From: Streptomyces sp. MST-110588
GTDB lineage: Bacteria; Actinomycetota; Actinomycetes; Streptomycetales; Streptomycetaceae
DNA length: 64,000 bases
Assembly (NCBI RefSeq): GCF_022695595.1
Contig: NZ_CP074380.1
Coordinates: 4,252,501 to 4,316,500, forward strand
Direction of reading: 5' to 3'
Shown here: in pieces, positions 1-9,788 of the stretch
Layout: the number at the start of each line of letters is the position of its first letter
Numbering within the stretch: the first letter of the stretch is position 1
The notes under the pieces: generated by a model
Told to the model about the DNA's origin: nothing
Databases searched by the model: none
Seen by the model: the letters and a program-made list of their open reading frames with translations, nothing else
Made by a program: the position numbers and the translations under genes

Positions 1-1757
<1,757 letters not shown>

Positions 1758-1830
1758 AGTTGCTCGCGTCCACTGTGTAGGTTCTGAAGTAACGAACTCG
1801 CCTGTGCTGGCTGGAGTTCATCTTCATAGT

Positions 1831-1949
1831 GTTTCGGTGGTCATAGCGTTAGGGAAACGCCCGGTTACATTTCGAACCCGGAAGCTAAGCCTTTCAGCGC
1901 CGATGGTACTGCAGGGGGGACCCTGTGGGAGAGTAGGACGCCGCCGAAC
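1831..1949 (+). rRNA. 5S ribosomal RNA
   Basis: The gene begins GTTTCGGTGGTCATAGCG and ends GACGCCGCCGAAC, so its two ends can pair as in 5S rRNA. The internal ACCCGGAAGCTAAGC loop is typical of Streptomyces 5S. It follows the 23S gene after about 75 nt, the usual 16S-23S-5S order. Ends are uncertain by 1-2 nt. Confidence 0.96.
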
Positions 1950-1961
1950 AATTTTTAGGGG

Positions 1962-1990
1962 AAGCCCCGCACCGTATGGTGCGGGGCTTT
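1962..1990 (+). terminator. rrn operon terminator
   Basis: A perfect 12-bp stem (AAGCCCCGCACC / GGTGCGGGGCTT) with a GTAT loop lies 12 nt after the 5S gene and is followed by TTCTG. It is an intrinsic terminator for the rRNA operon. Confidence 0.9.
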
Positions 1991-2020
1991 CTGCATTTGT
2001 GCGCCGAATATCATCGGCGG

Positions 2021-2665
2021 ATGCGATACGAGCTGATCATCTTCGACAACGACGGCGTGCTCGTCGACAGTGAACCGATTGCGAACACCGTCCTCGCGGC
2101 GTACCTCACCGAGCTGGGGCACCCCACCTCGTACGAGGAATCCATACGGGACTACATGGGCGGCGCGATTCACCGTGTGCACGACCTCATCAAGGAGCGG
2201 ACCGGCCGGCTGCTGCCCGAGGACTTCGACACCACCCTCCACACCCGCACCTTCTCCGCTTTCGAGCGGTCCCTGGAAGCCGTCCCCGGCGTGACGGAGG
2301 TGCTGGGAAAGCTGTCGGCGGACGGAACCCCGTACTGCGTGGCGTCCTCCGGCAGCCATGAGCGGATCAGGGTCGGTCACCGTAAGACCGGACTCGACCA
2401 GTGGTTCGACGAGGGTCGGATCTTCAGCTCGCAGGACGTCGGACGGGGCAAGCCGGCGCCCGATCTGTTCCTGCACGCCGCCAGGGGAATGGGCGTGGCT
2501 CCGGAGCGCTGTGCGGTGATCGAGGACAGCCCGCTCGGTGTTCAGGCCGCGCTCGCGGCCGGCATGGACGTGTACGGGTTCACGGCCATGACGCCGGCGG
2601 AGAAGCTGGGCGGCGCCCGCGGGCTGTTCTCGCGCATGGAGGAGCTGCCGCAACTCCTGGGCTGA
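2021..2665 (+). CDS. HAD-IA family hydrolase (sugar-phosphatase / beta-phosphoglucomutase-like)
   Basis: A 214-residue cytoplasmic haloacid-dehalogenase phosphatase. Motif I is FDNDGVLVDSE with nucleophile Asp9 and acid/base Asp11. Motif II serine lies in SSGS (109-112), the motif III lysine in GKPAPD (K144), and the motif IV acidic pair in IEDS (168-169). A helical cap falls between residues 18 and 90. This is the layout of beta-phosphoglucomutase-like and small sugar-phosphate phosphatases, but the substrate cannot be read from sequence. I start at 2021 (MRYELIIFDND) because the longer frame runs back into the rrn terminator. The gene stands alone between the rRNA operon and acuC on the same strand. 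Confidence 0.88.
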   Translation: MRYELIIFDNDGVLVDSEPIANTVLAAYLTELGHPTSYEESIRDYMGGAIHRVHDLIKERTGRLLPEDFDTTLHTRTFSAFERSLEAVPGVTEVLGKLSADGTPYCVASSGSHERIRVGHRKTGLDQWFDEGRIFSSQDVGRGKPAPDLFLHAARGMGVAPERCAVIEDSPLGVQAALAAGMDVYGFTAMTPAEKLGGARGLFSRMEELPQLLG

Positions 2666-2754
2666 TCGGCCCTCCGCCGCGGCTTCCATGGGCCGGACGG
2701 CTCTTGTGCCCACCCGATCGTCCGTGGTCGGGGAGGCCCGGTACGGTGACCGGC

Positions 2755-3930
2755 ATGAGCGGTCGCGCGCAGTTGATGTGGGACGAGGCGGTAACGGGCT
2801 ACGACTTCGGGCCCGGCCATCCGATGGACCCCGTACGGCTGGCGCTGACCATGCGGCTGGTGGAGGCGTACGGGCTCGACCGTGGCCCGGTGAAGGTGGT
2901 CGCGGGCAAGGCGGCGGGGGAGTCCACGCTGCGGCTCGTACACCGTCAGGACTACATCGACGCGGTCCGCAGGGCCTCGGCCGATCCGAAGGCCGCCGAG
3001 GCGCCCTACGGGCTGGGCACCGAGGATGATCCGGCCTTCGCGGGCATGCACGAGGCGTCCGCGCTGATCGCCGGGCAGTCTGTGGCGGCTGCGGAGGCCG
3101 TATGGCGCGGGGAGGCCCTGCACGCGGTCAACTTCGCCGGCGGGCTGCACCACGCCATGCCCGGCGGGGCGGCCGGTTTCTGCGTCTACAACGACGCGGC
3201 GCTGGCGGTGGCCCGGCTGCTGGAACTGGGCGCCGAGCGGGTCGCGTACGTGGATGTGGACGTGCACCACGGGGACGGGGTGCAGGCGGCGTTCTGGGAG
3301 GACCCACGGGTCCTGACGATCTCGCTGCACGAGCACCCGCGCACGCTCTTCCCGCAGACCGGGTGGCCGCAGGAGACCGGCGGTGACGGCGCGGCGGGCA
3401 GCGCGGTCAATGTGGCGCTGCCCGCCGGCACCGGCGACGAGGGCTGGCTGCGTGCTTTCCACGCCGTGGTGCCGGAGCTGCTGGGCGCTTTCCGGCCACA
3501 GGTGATCGTCACCCAGCACGGCGCGGACACCCATTTCGAGGACCCGCTGGCGCACTTGGCGGTGAGCGTGGATGCCCAGCGGGCGGTGGCGGTGGCCTGC
3601 CACGACCTGGCGCACGAGCACGCGGAGGGGCGATGGATCGCGCTGGGCGGCGGCGGGTACGCGGTGGTGGACGTGGTGCCGCGGTCCTGGACGCACCTGG
3701 TCGCCGTCGCGGCCGGAGCGCCGATCGAGCCGACGGCCATGGTCCCCGAGGAGTGGCGGCACGAGGTCTTCCGGCGGACCCGGCAGGCGGCGCCGCAGCG
3801 GATGACGGACGGGGGTACGGCGCGCTGGCGGGACTTCGCGGACAGCGGATACGACCCGGCCGACCGTCTGGACCAGGCGGTGCTGGCCACCCGCAGGGCG
3901 GTGTTCCCGGCGCACGGTCTGCTGCCCTGA
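2755..3930 (+). CDS. acuC: Acetoin utilisation / histone deacetylase family protein AcuC
   Basis: A 391-residue zinc-dependent deacetylase of the arginase/deacetylase fold. Signature segments are GGLHHAM (129-135, active-site histidine pair), YVDVDVHHGDGVQ (165-177, zinc ligands Asp169 and His171) and GADTHFEDP. In Bacillus, AcuC removes acetyl groups from lysines of acetyl-CoA synthetase; the same protein-deacetylase role is inferred here. The open frame extends 354 nt upstream, but the ATG at 2755 gives the family's normal N-terminus (MSGRAQLMWDEAV) and the extra residues look like read-through. It lies about 90 nt after the HAD gene and is followed by a tandem-repeat spacer. Confidence 0.92.
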   Translation: MSGRAQLMWDEAVTGYDFGPGHPMDPVRLALTMRLVEAYGLDRGPVKVVAGKAAGESTLRLVHRQDYIDAVRRASADPKAAEAPYGLGTEDDPAFAGMHEASALIAGQSVAAAEAVWRGEALHAVNFAGGLHHAMPGGAAGFCVYNDAALAVARLLELGAERVAYVDVDVHHGDGVQAAFWEDPRVLTISLHEHPRTLFPQTGWPQETGGDGAAGSAVNVALPAGTGDEGWLRAFHAVVPELLGAFRPQVIVTQHGADTHFEDPLAHLAVSVDAQRAVAVACHDLAHEHAEGRWIALGGGGYAVVDVVPRSWTHLVAVAAGAPIEPTAMVPEEWRHEVFRRTRQAAPQRMTDGGTARWRDFADSGYDPADRLDQAVLATRRAVFPAHGLLP

Positions 3931-3934
3931 CCGT

Positions 3935-3994
3935 AAGGGCGACTTCCCAAAGGCGACTGTCTCAAGGGCGACTGTCCCCAGGGCGACTGTCCCC
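3935..3994. repeat. Four 15-bp tandem repeats after acuC
   Basis: Four consecutive 15-bp units related to AGGGCGACTGTCCCC begin five bases after the acuC stop; the last two are identical. Two GTAAGACC copies follow. No function is known to me; see the finding on post-stop tandem repeats. Confidence 0.85.
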
Positions 3995-4023
3995 GTAAGA
4001 CCAGTAAGACCCATACGAGGGGA

Positions 4024-4911
4024 ATGTCACCTCTCAGGCATGACTACCCGTCAGTTCGCACTCGGGTCGCCGGGCAAGCCGTCAGCATGGACCGTGTGTT
4101 GGGTACGGGCGCCCTGCGGGCGCATCTGATCGGCGCGCGGCTGGCGGGGACGATCGCGACCCCGCGTGAGAAGAGCCTGGCCCGCTACCGGCTCTTCGCG
4201 GCCGGCGACCCGCGAGTACTGATCGGACTGGAGCCGGAACAGGACTGGTCGGTGTGCGAAGTGCTTCGGGTGATACAGGATAGGTGTGGGGTTTCGGCCG
4301 ATCCAGCGCATACTTCCGGTCTGGATTCGATCGATCCTGACCGTACGGTCGCGGGGCTGGATGCGTTCGCCGCGCGGGTCGGTGAAGCGGCGGCCCGACG
4401 GGCGCCCGTACTGATCGGAACCGGTCATCCGCACCGCCTCTTCGGCTTCTACGCCGCGCTGGCAGACGCTCTCTCGGCGGCGGGATGCCCTGTTCTCACC
4501 CCTGCGCATGGCCGCTGTGTCGACATAGCGACCCGATTTGGGGTACGTACGTACAACCTTGACTACGTACGGGGAGTCGCGCTGATGCGCGAACCAGGCG
4601 TGCGGCGCACCGCGCGCGAGCCGGGCGTACATACGCACTCCCCCCTCCCGGTTCGTACCGCCCTGGGGGCTGCCGCAGACACTTGTGGACCCCTTCCCGA
4701 GCTGGTGATCGGGGACCACGGATGGGTCTGCGGAGCAGGTCAGCTCGGCTTTGAGGCCATCGGCCTGGCGGATACGGACGACCCCGCACTGTTCGTCGGA
4801 CAGGCCGAGGGGCGGGTGTCCGCCGTAGTTCCGCTTGATGACGCTGTGCGGTCTGGTTACTACCGACCGCTTACTCGCTATGTACTCAATCGAGCGTGTC
4901 TGTCACAGTAG
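4024..4911 (+). CDS. Conserved actinobacterial protein, presumed phosphatase
   Basis: A 295-residue protein without signal peptide or membrane segment. I recognise it as a conserved Streptomyces family commonly labelled phosphatase, with segments VLIGTGHPHRLFGFY and VIGDHGWVCGAGQLGFEAIG, but I do not see a classical phosphatase motif, so the function is a family label only. The ATG at 4024 follows GAGGGGA closely. An alternative start at 4087 (MDRVLGTGALRAHL) fits the usual N-terminus of homologues better but has a poorer ribosome site. It precedes the small helix-turn-helix gene by 128 nt. Confidence 0.7.
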   Translation: MSPLRHDYPSVRTRVAGQAVSMDRVLGTGALRAHLIGARLAGTIATPREKSLARYRLFAAGDPRVLIGLEPEQDWSVCEVLRVIQDRCGVSADPAHTSGLDSIDPDRTVAGLDAFAARVGEAAARRAPVLIGTGHPHRLFGFYAALADALSAAGCPVLTPAHGRCVDIATRFGVRTYNLDYVRGVALMREPGVRRTAREPGVHTHSPLPVRTALGAAADTCGPLPELVIGDHGWVCGAGQLGFEAIGLADTDDPALFVGQAEGRVSAVVPLDDAVRSGYYRPLTRYVLNRACLSQ

Positions 4912-5039
4912 GCGGCCGATAGCGGCTCCTCTTCCCCACTCGCATCACCCGCCCCTAACCTGGGGAGTGAGCGCACAGCGACGAGGAGTCACCGGAGGGG
5001 AAGCCGGTGCCCGTCATGTGCGGAAGGTTCAGGTGTGTC

Positions 5040-5249
5040 ATGGCTGCAGAGCAGAGGCCTCTGAATGAGGTCGTGTTCCTTACCGTGGCGGAGGTCGCCA
5101 CGGTAATGCGAGTGTCGAAGATGACCGTGTACCGGTTGGTGCACAGCGGTCATCTGCCGGCGATCCGAGTGGGGAGGTCGTTCCGGGTGCCGGAGCAAGC
5201 GGTTCACGACTACCTCCGTGAGTCTTATGTGGGGGTGGAGTCGGCCTGA
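5040..5249 (+). CDS. Small excisionase-type helix-turn-helix DNA-binding protein
   Basis: A 69-residue protein made of one winged helix-turn-helix of the excisionase/MerR-like type (FLTVAEVATVMRVSKMTVYRLVHSGHLPAIRVGRSFRVP), ending YVGVESA. Despite the family name there is no integrase or att site nearby. A conserved stand-alone protein of this type upstream of the bS22 gene is the norm in streptomycetes as I recall, so it is more likely a chromosomal regulator. The start at 5040 (MAAEQRPLNE) is preferred over the frame's first ATG at 5007, which adds eleven non-conserved residues. Target unknown. Confidence 0.85.
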   Translation: MAAEQRPLNEVVFLTVAEVATVMRVSKMTVYRLVHSGHLPAIRVGRSFRVPEQAVHDYLRESYVGVESA

Positions 5250-5368
5250 GGAGACCCCACGGGACCCTCGGATTACGCCGTAGGCTCGGCGGCAGGTAGG
5301 CTGGCCCGATGTAGGTAGTGTGGGCTCGGACGCCCCGCACCGAGTATTCGAAGTGAGCGAGGGTAGTC

Positions 5369-5467
5369 GTGGGCTCTGTTATCAAGAAGCGGCGCAAGCG
5401 GATGGCCAAGAAGAAGCACCGCAAGCTGCTCAAGCGCACCCGTGTTCAACGTCGTAACAAGAAGTAA
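5369..5467 (+). CDS. Ribosomal protein bS22 (AURKAIP1/COX24 domain)
   Basis: A 33-codon gene encoding a 32-residue, extremely basic peptide beginning (V)[18 protein letters not shown] and ending RVQRRNKK. This matches the tiny actinobacterial AURKAIP1/COX24-domain protein seen in mycobacterial 30S structures and named bS22, which binds 16S rRNA. The start is GTG at 5369 with GAGGG six bases upstream. It is too short for ordinary ORF calling. A strong terminator follows 19 nt after the stop, so the gene is probably transcribed alone or with the HTH gene 119 nt upstream. Confidence 0.93.
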   Translation: MGSVIKKRRKRMAKKKHRKLLKRTRVQRRNKK

Positions 5468-5486
5468 GCGGCGCTGATCGCGATTA

Positions 5487-5523
5487 CGCAGCCCCCCACC
5501 ACGGCATGTGGTGGGGGGCTGCG
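5487..5523 (+). terminator. Intrinsic terminator after bS22
   Basis: A perfect 16-bp stem, CGCAGCCCCCCACCAC pairing with GTGGTGGGGGGCTGCG around a GGCAT loop, followed by TTGCGTT. It separates bS22 from the epimerase operon. Confidence 0.9.
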
Positions 5524-5845
5524 TTGCGTTGTGGGCCGTTCGGGACACCTCGGAGGAGACCGCCGGAGGACGTCGCCGGGCGGCGGACGGAGGGGGCGCC
5601 CAGAGGGACGGTCACAGGTGTCGGACAGAGGCGTGGGGCACAGGCGTGGGACACGGGCACCGGGCAGAGGGAGCAGAGGAAGCGGGCCGCGGAAATTTCT
5701 GTCCGGCGGGTACCGCCAGGCTTGGGCCAAGGCTTGAAATGTCGCTCTGGGCAGCATGCGGTCATCACAGCGCAACAACGAGCCGATAGCGTGGCCGCGA
5801 CAGCTCGGCTCACATGAGAACGAGGGTGGGAAGGAAGGGCTGATC
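5524..5845. other. 322-bp spacer before the epimerase gene; no gene seen
   Basis: Three plus-strand reading frames stay open here, but none has a ribosome-binding site with recognisable protein sequence. The last 30 bases before the epimerase contain GGAAGGA serving its TTG start. No clear promoter hexamers were identified. Confidence 0.6.
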
Positions 5846-6895
5846 TTGGGAAAGGTCGTGCTCGTCACCGGAGTCGCGCGGCAATTGGGGGGCCGGTTCG
5901 TACGACGTATCCAGCGCGACCCCGATGTCGACCGGGTGATCGGGGTGGACGCCGTACCGCCGGAGCACCACCTTGGCGGCGCCGATTTCCTCCAGGCCGA
6001 CATCAGGCATCCGGCCATTGCCAGGGTGCTGGCCGAGACGGGCGTGGACACCGTCGTCCATATGGACATCAACGGCACGCCCCTGGGAAGCCGGGGCAGC
6101 CGGGCCTCGGTCAAGGAAGTCAACGTCATAGGGACGATGCAGCTCCTCGGCGCCTGTCAGAAGGCGCCCAAGGTCAAACGGCTGGTGGTGAAGTCCTCCA
6201 CCAGCGTGTACGGCTCCGCGCCGCGTGACCCCGCCGTCTTCACCGAGACCACCCCGCCCAAGTCGCTGCCCGGCGGTGGCTTCGCCAAGGACACCGTGGA
6301 GGTCGAGGGGTACGTACGGGGCTTCGCGCGGCGCCGCCCCGACGTGGCGGTGTGCGTACTGCGCTTCGCCAACATCCTGGGGCCGTGCGCGGACTCCCCG
6401 CTCGCCGAGTACTTCTCGCTGCCCGTACTGCCCACGGTCATCGGCTACGACCCACGGCTGCAGTTCCTGCACGAGGACGACGCGATCGAGGTGCTGCGGA
6501 CGGCTGCGGCCAAGCCGCGGCGCGGCACGCTCAACAGCGGCACGTTCAACATCGCCGGCGAGGGCACGCTGCTGCTGTCGCAGTGCTCGCGCCGGCTGGG
6601 GCGGCCCACCCTGCCGCTGTTCCTGCCGACCGTGACCTGGGCCGGCTCGACGCTGCGCGCCCTGGGCTTCACCGACTTCTCGCCGGAGCAGATCCGGATG
6701 CTCACCCACGGCCGGGTCGTCCATACGGCCCAAATGCGCGAGACACTGGGGTTCCACCCGAAATACACGACGGCGGAGACCTTCGCGGAGTTCGTCCGCA
6801 GCCGCGGCCCCGGACTGCTGCCGCCGGAGGTCCTCGCCCGTACCGTCGACCGGCTCGCCGCCGTGCTTCCCGCACGCAGCGGCCCGACCCAGTGA
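5846..6895 (+). CDS. NAD-dependent epimerase/dehydratase family protein (extended SDR)
   Basis: A 349-residue extended short-chain dehydrogenase/reductase-fold protein. The N-terminal Rossmann motif VLVTGVARQLGGRF binds a dinucleotide, followed by DADIRHP-like and VVKSSTSVYGSA segments. The catalytic Tyr of the usual YxxxK appears replaced: the corresponding stretch reads GGFAKD, so classical epimerase chemistry is doubtful. I choose the TTG at 5846 (LGKVVLVTGVARQ) with GGAAGGA upstream because it matches the family N-terminus; the frame is open further upstream from 5756. It is followed after 14 nt by the acyltransferase, so the two form an operon and may act together in lipid or envelope metabolism (inference). 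Confidence 0.85.
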   Translation: MGKVVLVTGVARQLGGRFVRRIQRDPDVDRVIGVDAVPPEHHLGGADFLQADIRHPAIARVLAETGVDTVVHMDINGTPLGSRGSRASVKEVNVIGTMQLLGACQKAPKVKRLVVKSSTSVYGSAPRDPAVFTETTPPKSLPGGGFAKDTVEVEGYVRGFARRRPDVAVCVLRFANILGPCADSPLAEYFSLPVLPTVIGYDPRLQFLHEDDAIEVLRTAAAKPRRGTLNSGTFNIAGEGTLLLSQCSRRLGRPTLPLFLPTVTWAGSTLRALGFTDFSPEQIRMLTHGRVVHTAQMRETLGFHPKYTTAETFAEFVRSRGPGLLPPEVLARTVDRLAAVLPARSGPTQ

Positions 6896-6909
6896 GGAGT
6901 TCACCCACG

Positions 6910-7908
6910 ATGGCGGACGCCAAGGTCATCCCCTTCGGCGAGGAGCCCCGGTCACGAAGGAGGATCAAGCGGTCGGGGCGGGGGGAAGACGGGGCGGGGC
7001 TGGCTCCCGTACCCGGACCGCGGTACCGGGACCCGGAGCCGTCGCCCGGCGCGCCGGGCGCTATACCGCCGTCCTGGGAACGGCGCATCGCCGGTGGCCT
7101 GAGCTTCCTGCGCCGGCGGATCACCGGCGAGTACGAGGTCGACGACTTCGGCTACGACGCGGAGCTGACCGACCATGTCCTGATGTCGCTGCTGCGGCCC
7201 TTCTACGAGAAGTACTTCCGGGTCGAGGTGAAGGGCATCGAGAACGTCCCGGCCGACGGCGGCGCGCTGATCGTCGCCAACCACTCCGGGACGCTGCCGC
7301 TGGACGGGCTGATGCTCCAGGTCGCCGTGCACGACACCCACCCCGCCGAGCGCCATCTGCGGCTGCTCGCCGCCGATCTGGTGTTCGTCCTCCCGGTGAT
7401 CAACGAGCTGGCGCGGAAGGCCGGGCACACGCTCGCCTGCGCGGAGGACGCGCAGCAACTGCTGGAGCGCGGGGAACTCGTCGGGGTGATGCCGGAGGGG
7501 TTCAAGGGGATCGGGAAGCCCTTCGCGGACCGCTACAAGCTCCAGCGCTTCGGGCGGGGCGGGTTCGTCTCGACGGCGCTGCGGGCCGGGGTGCCGATCG
7601 TGCCGTGCTCGATCGTGGGCGCGGAGGAGATCTATCCGATGATCGGGAACGCCAAGACGCTGGCGCGCGTCCTGGGGCTGCCGTATTTCCCGGTCACCCC
7701 GACCTTTCCGTGGCTCGGGCTGCTGGGGATGGTGCCGCTGCCCACCAAGTGGACGATCCAGTTCGGAGAGCCGATCGCGACGGACGGCTATCCGCCGGAG
7801 GCGGCGGACGATCCGATGCTGATGTTCAACCTGACGGACCAGGTCCGCGAGACGATCCAGCACACGCTCTACAAGCTGCTGGTGCAGCGACGTTCGGTGT
7901 TCTTCTGA
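6910..7908 (+). CDS. Lysophospholipid/1-acylglycerol-phosphate acyltransferase family protein (PlsC-like)
   Basis: A 332-residue acyltransferase. After a variable charged N-terminus (1-70) come the family blocks: ANHSGTLPLDG (acceptor His and Asp, more widely spaced than the classical HX4D), VMPEGFKG (counterpart of the EGTR block) and IVPCSIVGAEE. The expected role is transfer of an acyl chain from acyl-CoA or acyl-ACP to a lysophospholipid or polyol at the membrane; the substrate is unknown. ATG at 6910 is preceded by GAGGAG. It is 14 nt downstream of the epimerase-like gene and ends at a bidirectional terminator facing rsbN. Confidence 0.87.
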   Translation: MADAKVIPFGEEPRSRRRIKRSGRGEDGAGLAPVPGPRYRDPEPSPGAPGAIPPSWERRIAGGLSFLRRRITGEYEVDDFGYDAELTDHVLMSLLRPFYEKYFRVEVKGIENVPADGGALIVANHSGTLPLDGLMLQVAVHDTHPAERHLRLLAADLVFVLPVINELARKAGHTLACAEDAQQLLERGELVGVMPEGFKGIGKPFADRYKLQRFGRGGFVSTALRAGVPIVPCSIVGAEEIYPMIGNAKTLARVLGLPYFPVTPTFPWLGLLGMVPLPTKWTIQFGEPIATDGYPPEAADDPMLMFNLTDQVRETIQHTLYKLLVQRRSVFF

Positions 7909-7971
7909 TGTCCTCGGCTGTCGGGCCCTGGTAGGTCCTGGCAGGTTCTGGCAGCGGGACACCGGAGGACC

Positions 7972-8010
7972 GGGGACGAAGAGCGCCGGGTGCGGGCGCT
8001 CTTCGTCCCC
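7972..8010. terminator. Bidirectional terminator between acyltransferase and rsbN
   Basis: A perfect 16-bp inverted repeat, GGGGACGAAGAGCGCC / GGCGCTCTTCGTCCCC, with a 7-nt loop lies between the convergent 3' ends. It can serve both strands. Confidence 0.88.
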
Positions 8011-8014
8011 GGCT

Positions 8015-9253
8015 CTACTTCGGCCCGCTCTCGCCGTCGATGCCCAGGTCCGGGAGGAGACCGGGGATCAGTGGCGGGAGCGTGACGTCGGGCGGGATCG
8101 CCTTCTTCTTGTCGCCGTTGCCCCTGCCCTTGCTGTGGTGGTCCTCCGACGGGGCGGGGCTGCCGGGGCCGTGTGACGGCGGGTCGAACAGGCCGCCCGT
8201 ACTGCCGCCGAGCAGGCCCTCGTCCTCGGACGAGGAGGACGGGGCGGGCCGGGGACGGCGGGCGCTGTCGGACGCACCGGCGGAGGGCTTCGTTCCGGGG
8301 CGGGCCGACGGACCCTGCCGGCCGCCCGTGCCCGTGTCACCGGGGGAGTGCGGCGCACTCCGGCGGGCGTTCTTGCCGTCAGGGGCGGGCGGCAGCAGCG
8401 AGCGCAGCGGACCGACTTCCTGGTCTATGGCGTCGAAGACCGAACTGACCTCCTGGCCGACGTCCGTGAGCTGCGCCGGCAGGCGGTCGCGCAGCCGGGT
8501 CCAGTTCTCGCGGTGCGACCTGGTGAAGGAGTTCAGCGCCTGGATGGGGTCGAGCGAGCCGTCGCGCTGGTAGACCTCGTGCAGCAGGCGGTGGCCCTCG
8601 GCGGCGTCCTGTTTGACGCCGGACAGCGCCCGGCGGATCTCGCCGAGCACTTCGTGGTCCAGGAGACCGGACCGGCCGCGCTCCATGAGGCGCAGGGCCT
8701 CCAGCATGCGGGTGGCCGCCTGGTCCAGGAAGAGCCGGCCGCGGTCGGAGTCGCCCTCGGCCAGCCCGAGTCTGAGGTCCTCCATGCCGCGCTTGAGGCC
8801 GTACAGGGAATCGCCGGGGAGCGCGTCCGAGCTGGCCGCGGCCACGCCGCTGAAGGCACCGGCGGCCACGCCGACCGTCAGACCGCCCGCGGCCAGCCCC
8901 TTGGACAGCCGTGACCTCGGCCGCAGCCTGCCCAGTGATTTCGTGGCGCGGTGGCTCCCGCGGGCCCCGCGCTGCGGCGGCACCCGCGTCTCCTCGGACG
9001 GGGCGCCGTCCCCGGCGAACGCGGCCTCCATCGCCGCGATGAGCTGGGCTCGCTGGACGGTCTTGACCTCGGGGTCCAACTCGGGCCTGGGGAGTTCGGC
9101 GAGGCTGTCGGCGACCGCCAACAACCTCGTCTCCCCGGACACTTCCGCCGATGCGCCGACCAGGTCCTCGGCCGCCTCGCCCTGAAGGACCTGATCCTCC
9201 AGGGCCTGGGCGAAGGCGTTGGCCCGCCGGTGCACCGAGACGTTGGCGATCAC
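8015..9253 (-). CDS. rsbN: Anti-sigma factor RsbN (DUF5667), regulator of sigma-BldN
   Basis: A 412-residue single-pass membrane protein. Residues 1-80 form a helical cytoplasmic domain (VIANVSVHRRANAFAQALE at the start) that in S. venezuelae RsbN wraps sigma-BldN. Residues 118-141 (GLAAGGLTVGVAAGAFSGVAAA) are the membrane segment, followed by the DUF5667 region (GDSLYGLKRGMEDLRLGL) and a long proline/serine-rich extracytoplasmic tail. The start is GTG at 9253, eight bases after GAGAGGAGG; the GTG at 9262 overlaps that ribosome site. Its position just downstream of bldN on the same strand is the diagnostic context. It is expected to hold sigma-BldN inactive until aerial development. A candidate sigma-BldN promoter lies upstream at 9402-9430. 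Confidence 0.9.
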   Translation of the reverse strand: MIANVSVHRRANAFAQALEDQVLQGEAAEDLVGASAEVSGETRLLAVADSLAELPRPELDPEVKTVQRAQLIAAMEAAFAGDGAPSEETRVPPQRGARGSHRATKSLGRLRPRSRLSKGLAAGGLTVGVAAGAFSGVAAASSDALPGDSLYGLKRGMEDLRLGLAEGDSDRGRLFLDQAATRMLEALRLMERGRSGLLDHEVLGEIRRALSGVKQDAAEGHRLLHEVYQRDGSLDPIQALNSFTRSHRENWTRLRDRLPAQLTDVGQEVSSVFDAIDQEVGPLRSLLPPAPDGKNARRSAPHSPGDTGTGGRQGPSARPGTKPSAGASDSARRPRPAPSSSSEDEGLLGGSTGGLFDPPSHGPGSPAPSEDHHSKGRGNGDKKKAIPPDVTLPPLIPGLLPDLGIDGESGPK

Positions 9254-9401
9254 GGGCGGCACCTCCTCTCGTCATCCCGCTCGACTCCCCGGACTGGCTT
9301 GACTATCCAGACGGGCCGGAAGGTTGCACGCCTTGTTCGCGTCCACTCGATCGAGTGAGAAGCTGCGGGCATGGCGTGACCGCAGGGAGCCTGCATCCCG
9401 C

Positions 9402-9430
9402 ACAACGAGCGGCGCGGCACTCGGGTTACG
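9402..9430 (-). promoter_or_regulatory. Candidate sigma-BldN promoter for rsbN
   Basis: Read on the minus strand: CGTAAC, 17 nt, CGTTGT. From memory the sigma-BldN consensus is CGTAAC-N16/17-CGTTGA, so all six -35 bases and five of six -10 bases agree. It lies about 150 nt before the rsbN start, consistent with the reported feedback in which sigma-BldN drives its own anti-sigma gene. Confidence 0.65.
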
Positions 9431-9443
9431 CACTCACGATGAT

Positions 9444-9469
9444 GTGACCGACCGGTCATGAACGGTCAC
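9444..9469. promoter_or_regulatory. Inverted repeat upstream of the rsbN promoter
   Basis: GTGACCG and CGGTCAC flank a 12-nt centre that itself contains ACCGGT. It sits 14 bp upstream of the candidate -35 box and could be an operator. The regulator is unknown. Confidence 0.4.
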
Positions 9470-9788
9470 GTGAAGTCAAGGGCTGTCGGAATGTGTACCC
9501 AAGCGTCAGCCGAGGTCAATGAGGGGCGAGTCGCGGAAAAACACGGGTGGCTCGCGTCAACGCGGTGTATGAGAGGCGGTGCGTGGGCCGTCGGCGGTTC
9601 GGGGCGGCGATGCGTCGTCGGAACGCCGGTGTGATGTCCATGCGGTCCTGGGGCGCCGGTGGGTTGCCGGGGGTCTGCCGGCGGGGTCACCGGGCGGTGC
9701 GTCGAAGAACGGGTGCTGCGAAAAACGGGTGGGTCGTACGGGCGTGTCGTACGGCTCGGGGCGCGGTGGCGGTCGGGTGCGCCGGCCG

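Larger units (their letters stand above)
9254..9788. other. 535-bp spacer between bldN and rsbN; regulatory, no gene
   Basis: No protein-like frame with a ribosome site is seen on either strand. The half nearer rsbN holds the sigma-BldN-type promoter (9402-9430) and an inverted repeat (9444-9469). The part nearer bldN (9540-9788) is GC-rich low-complexity sequence. Confidence 0.6.

Noticed and set aside
2401..2754. 118-codon upstream extension of the AcuC frame
   Set aside because: It overlaps the HAD gene and is not part of the deacetylase fold; the ATG at 2755 gives the family N-terminus.
5040..5249. Excisionase-like protein as a sign of an integrated element
   Set aside because: No integrase, attachment repeats or phage genes are near, and the protein sits in conserved core context beside bS22.
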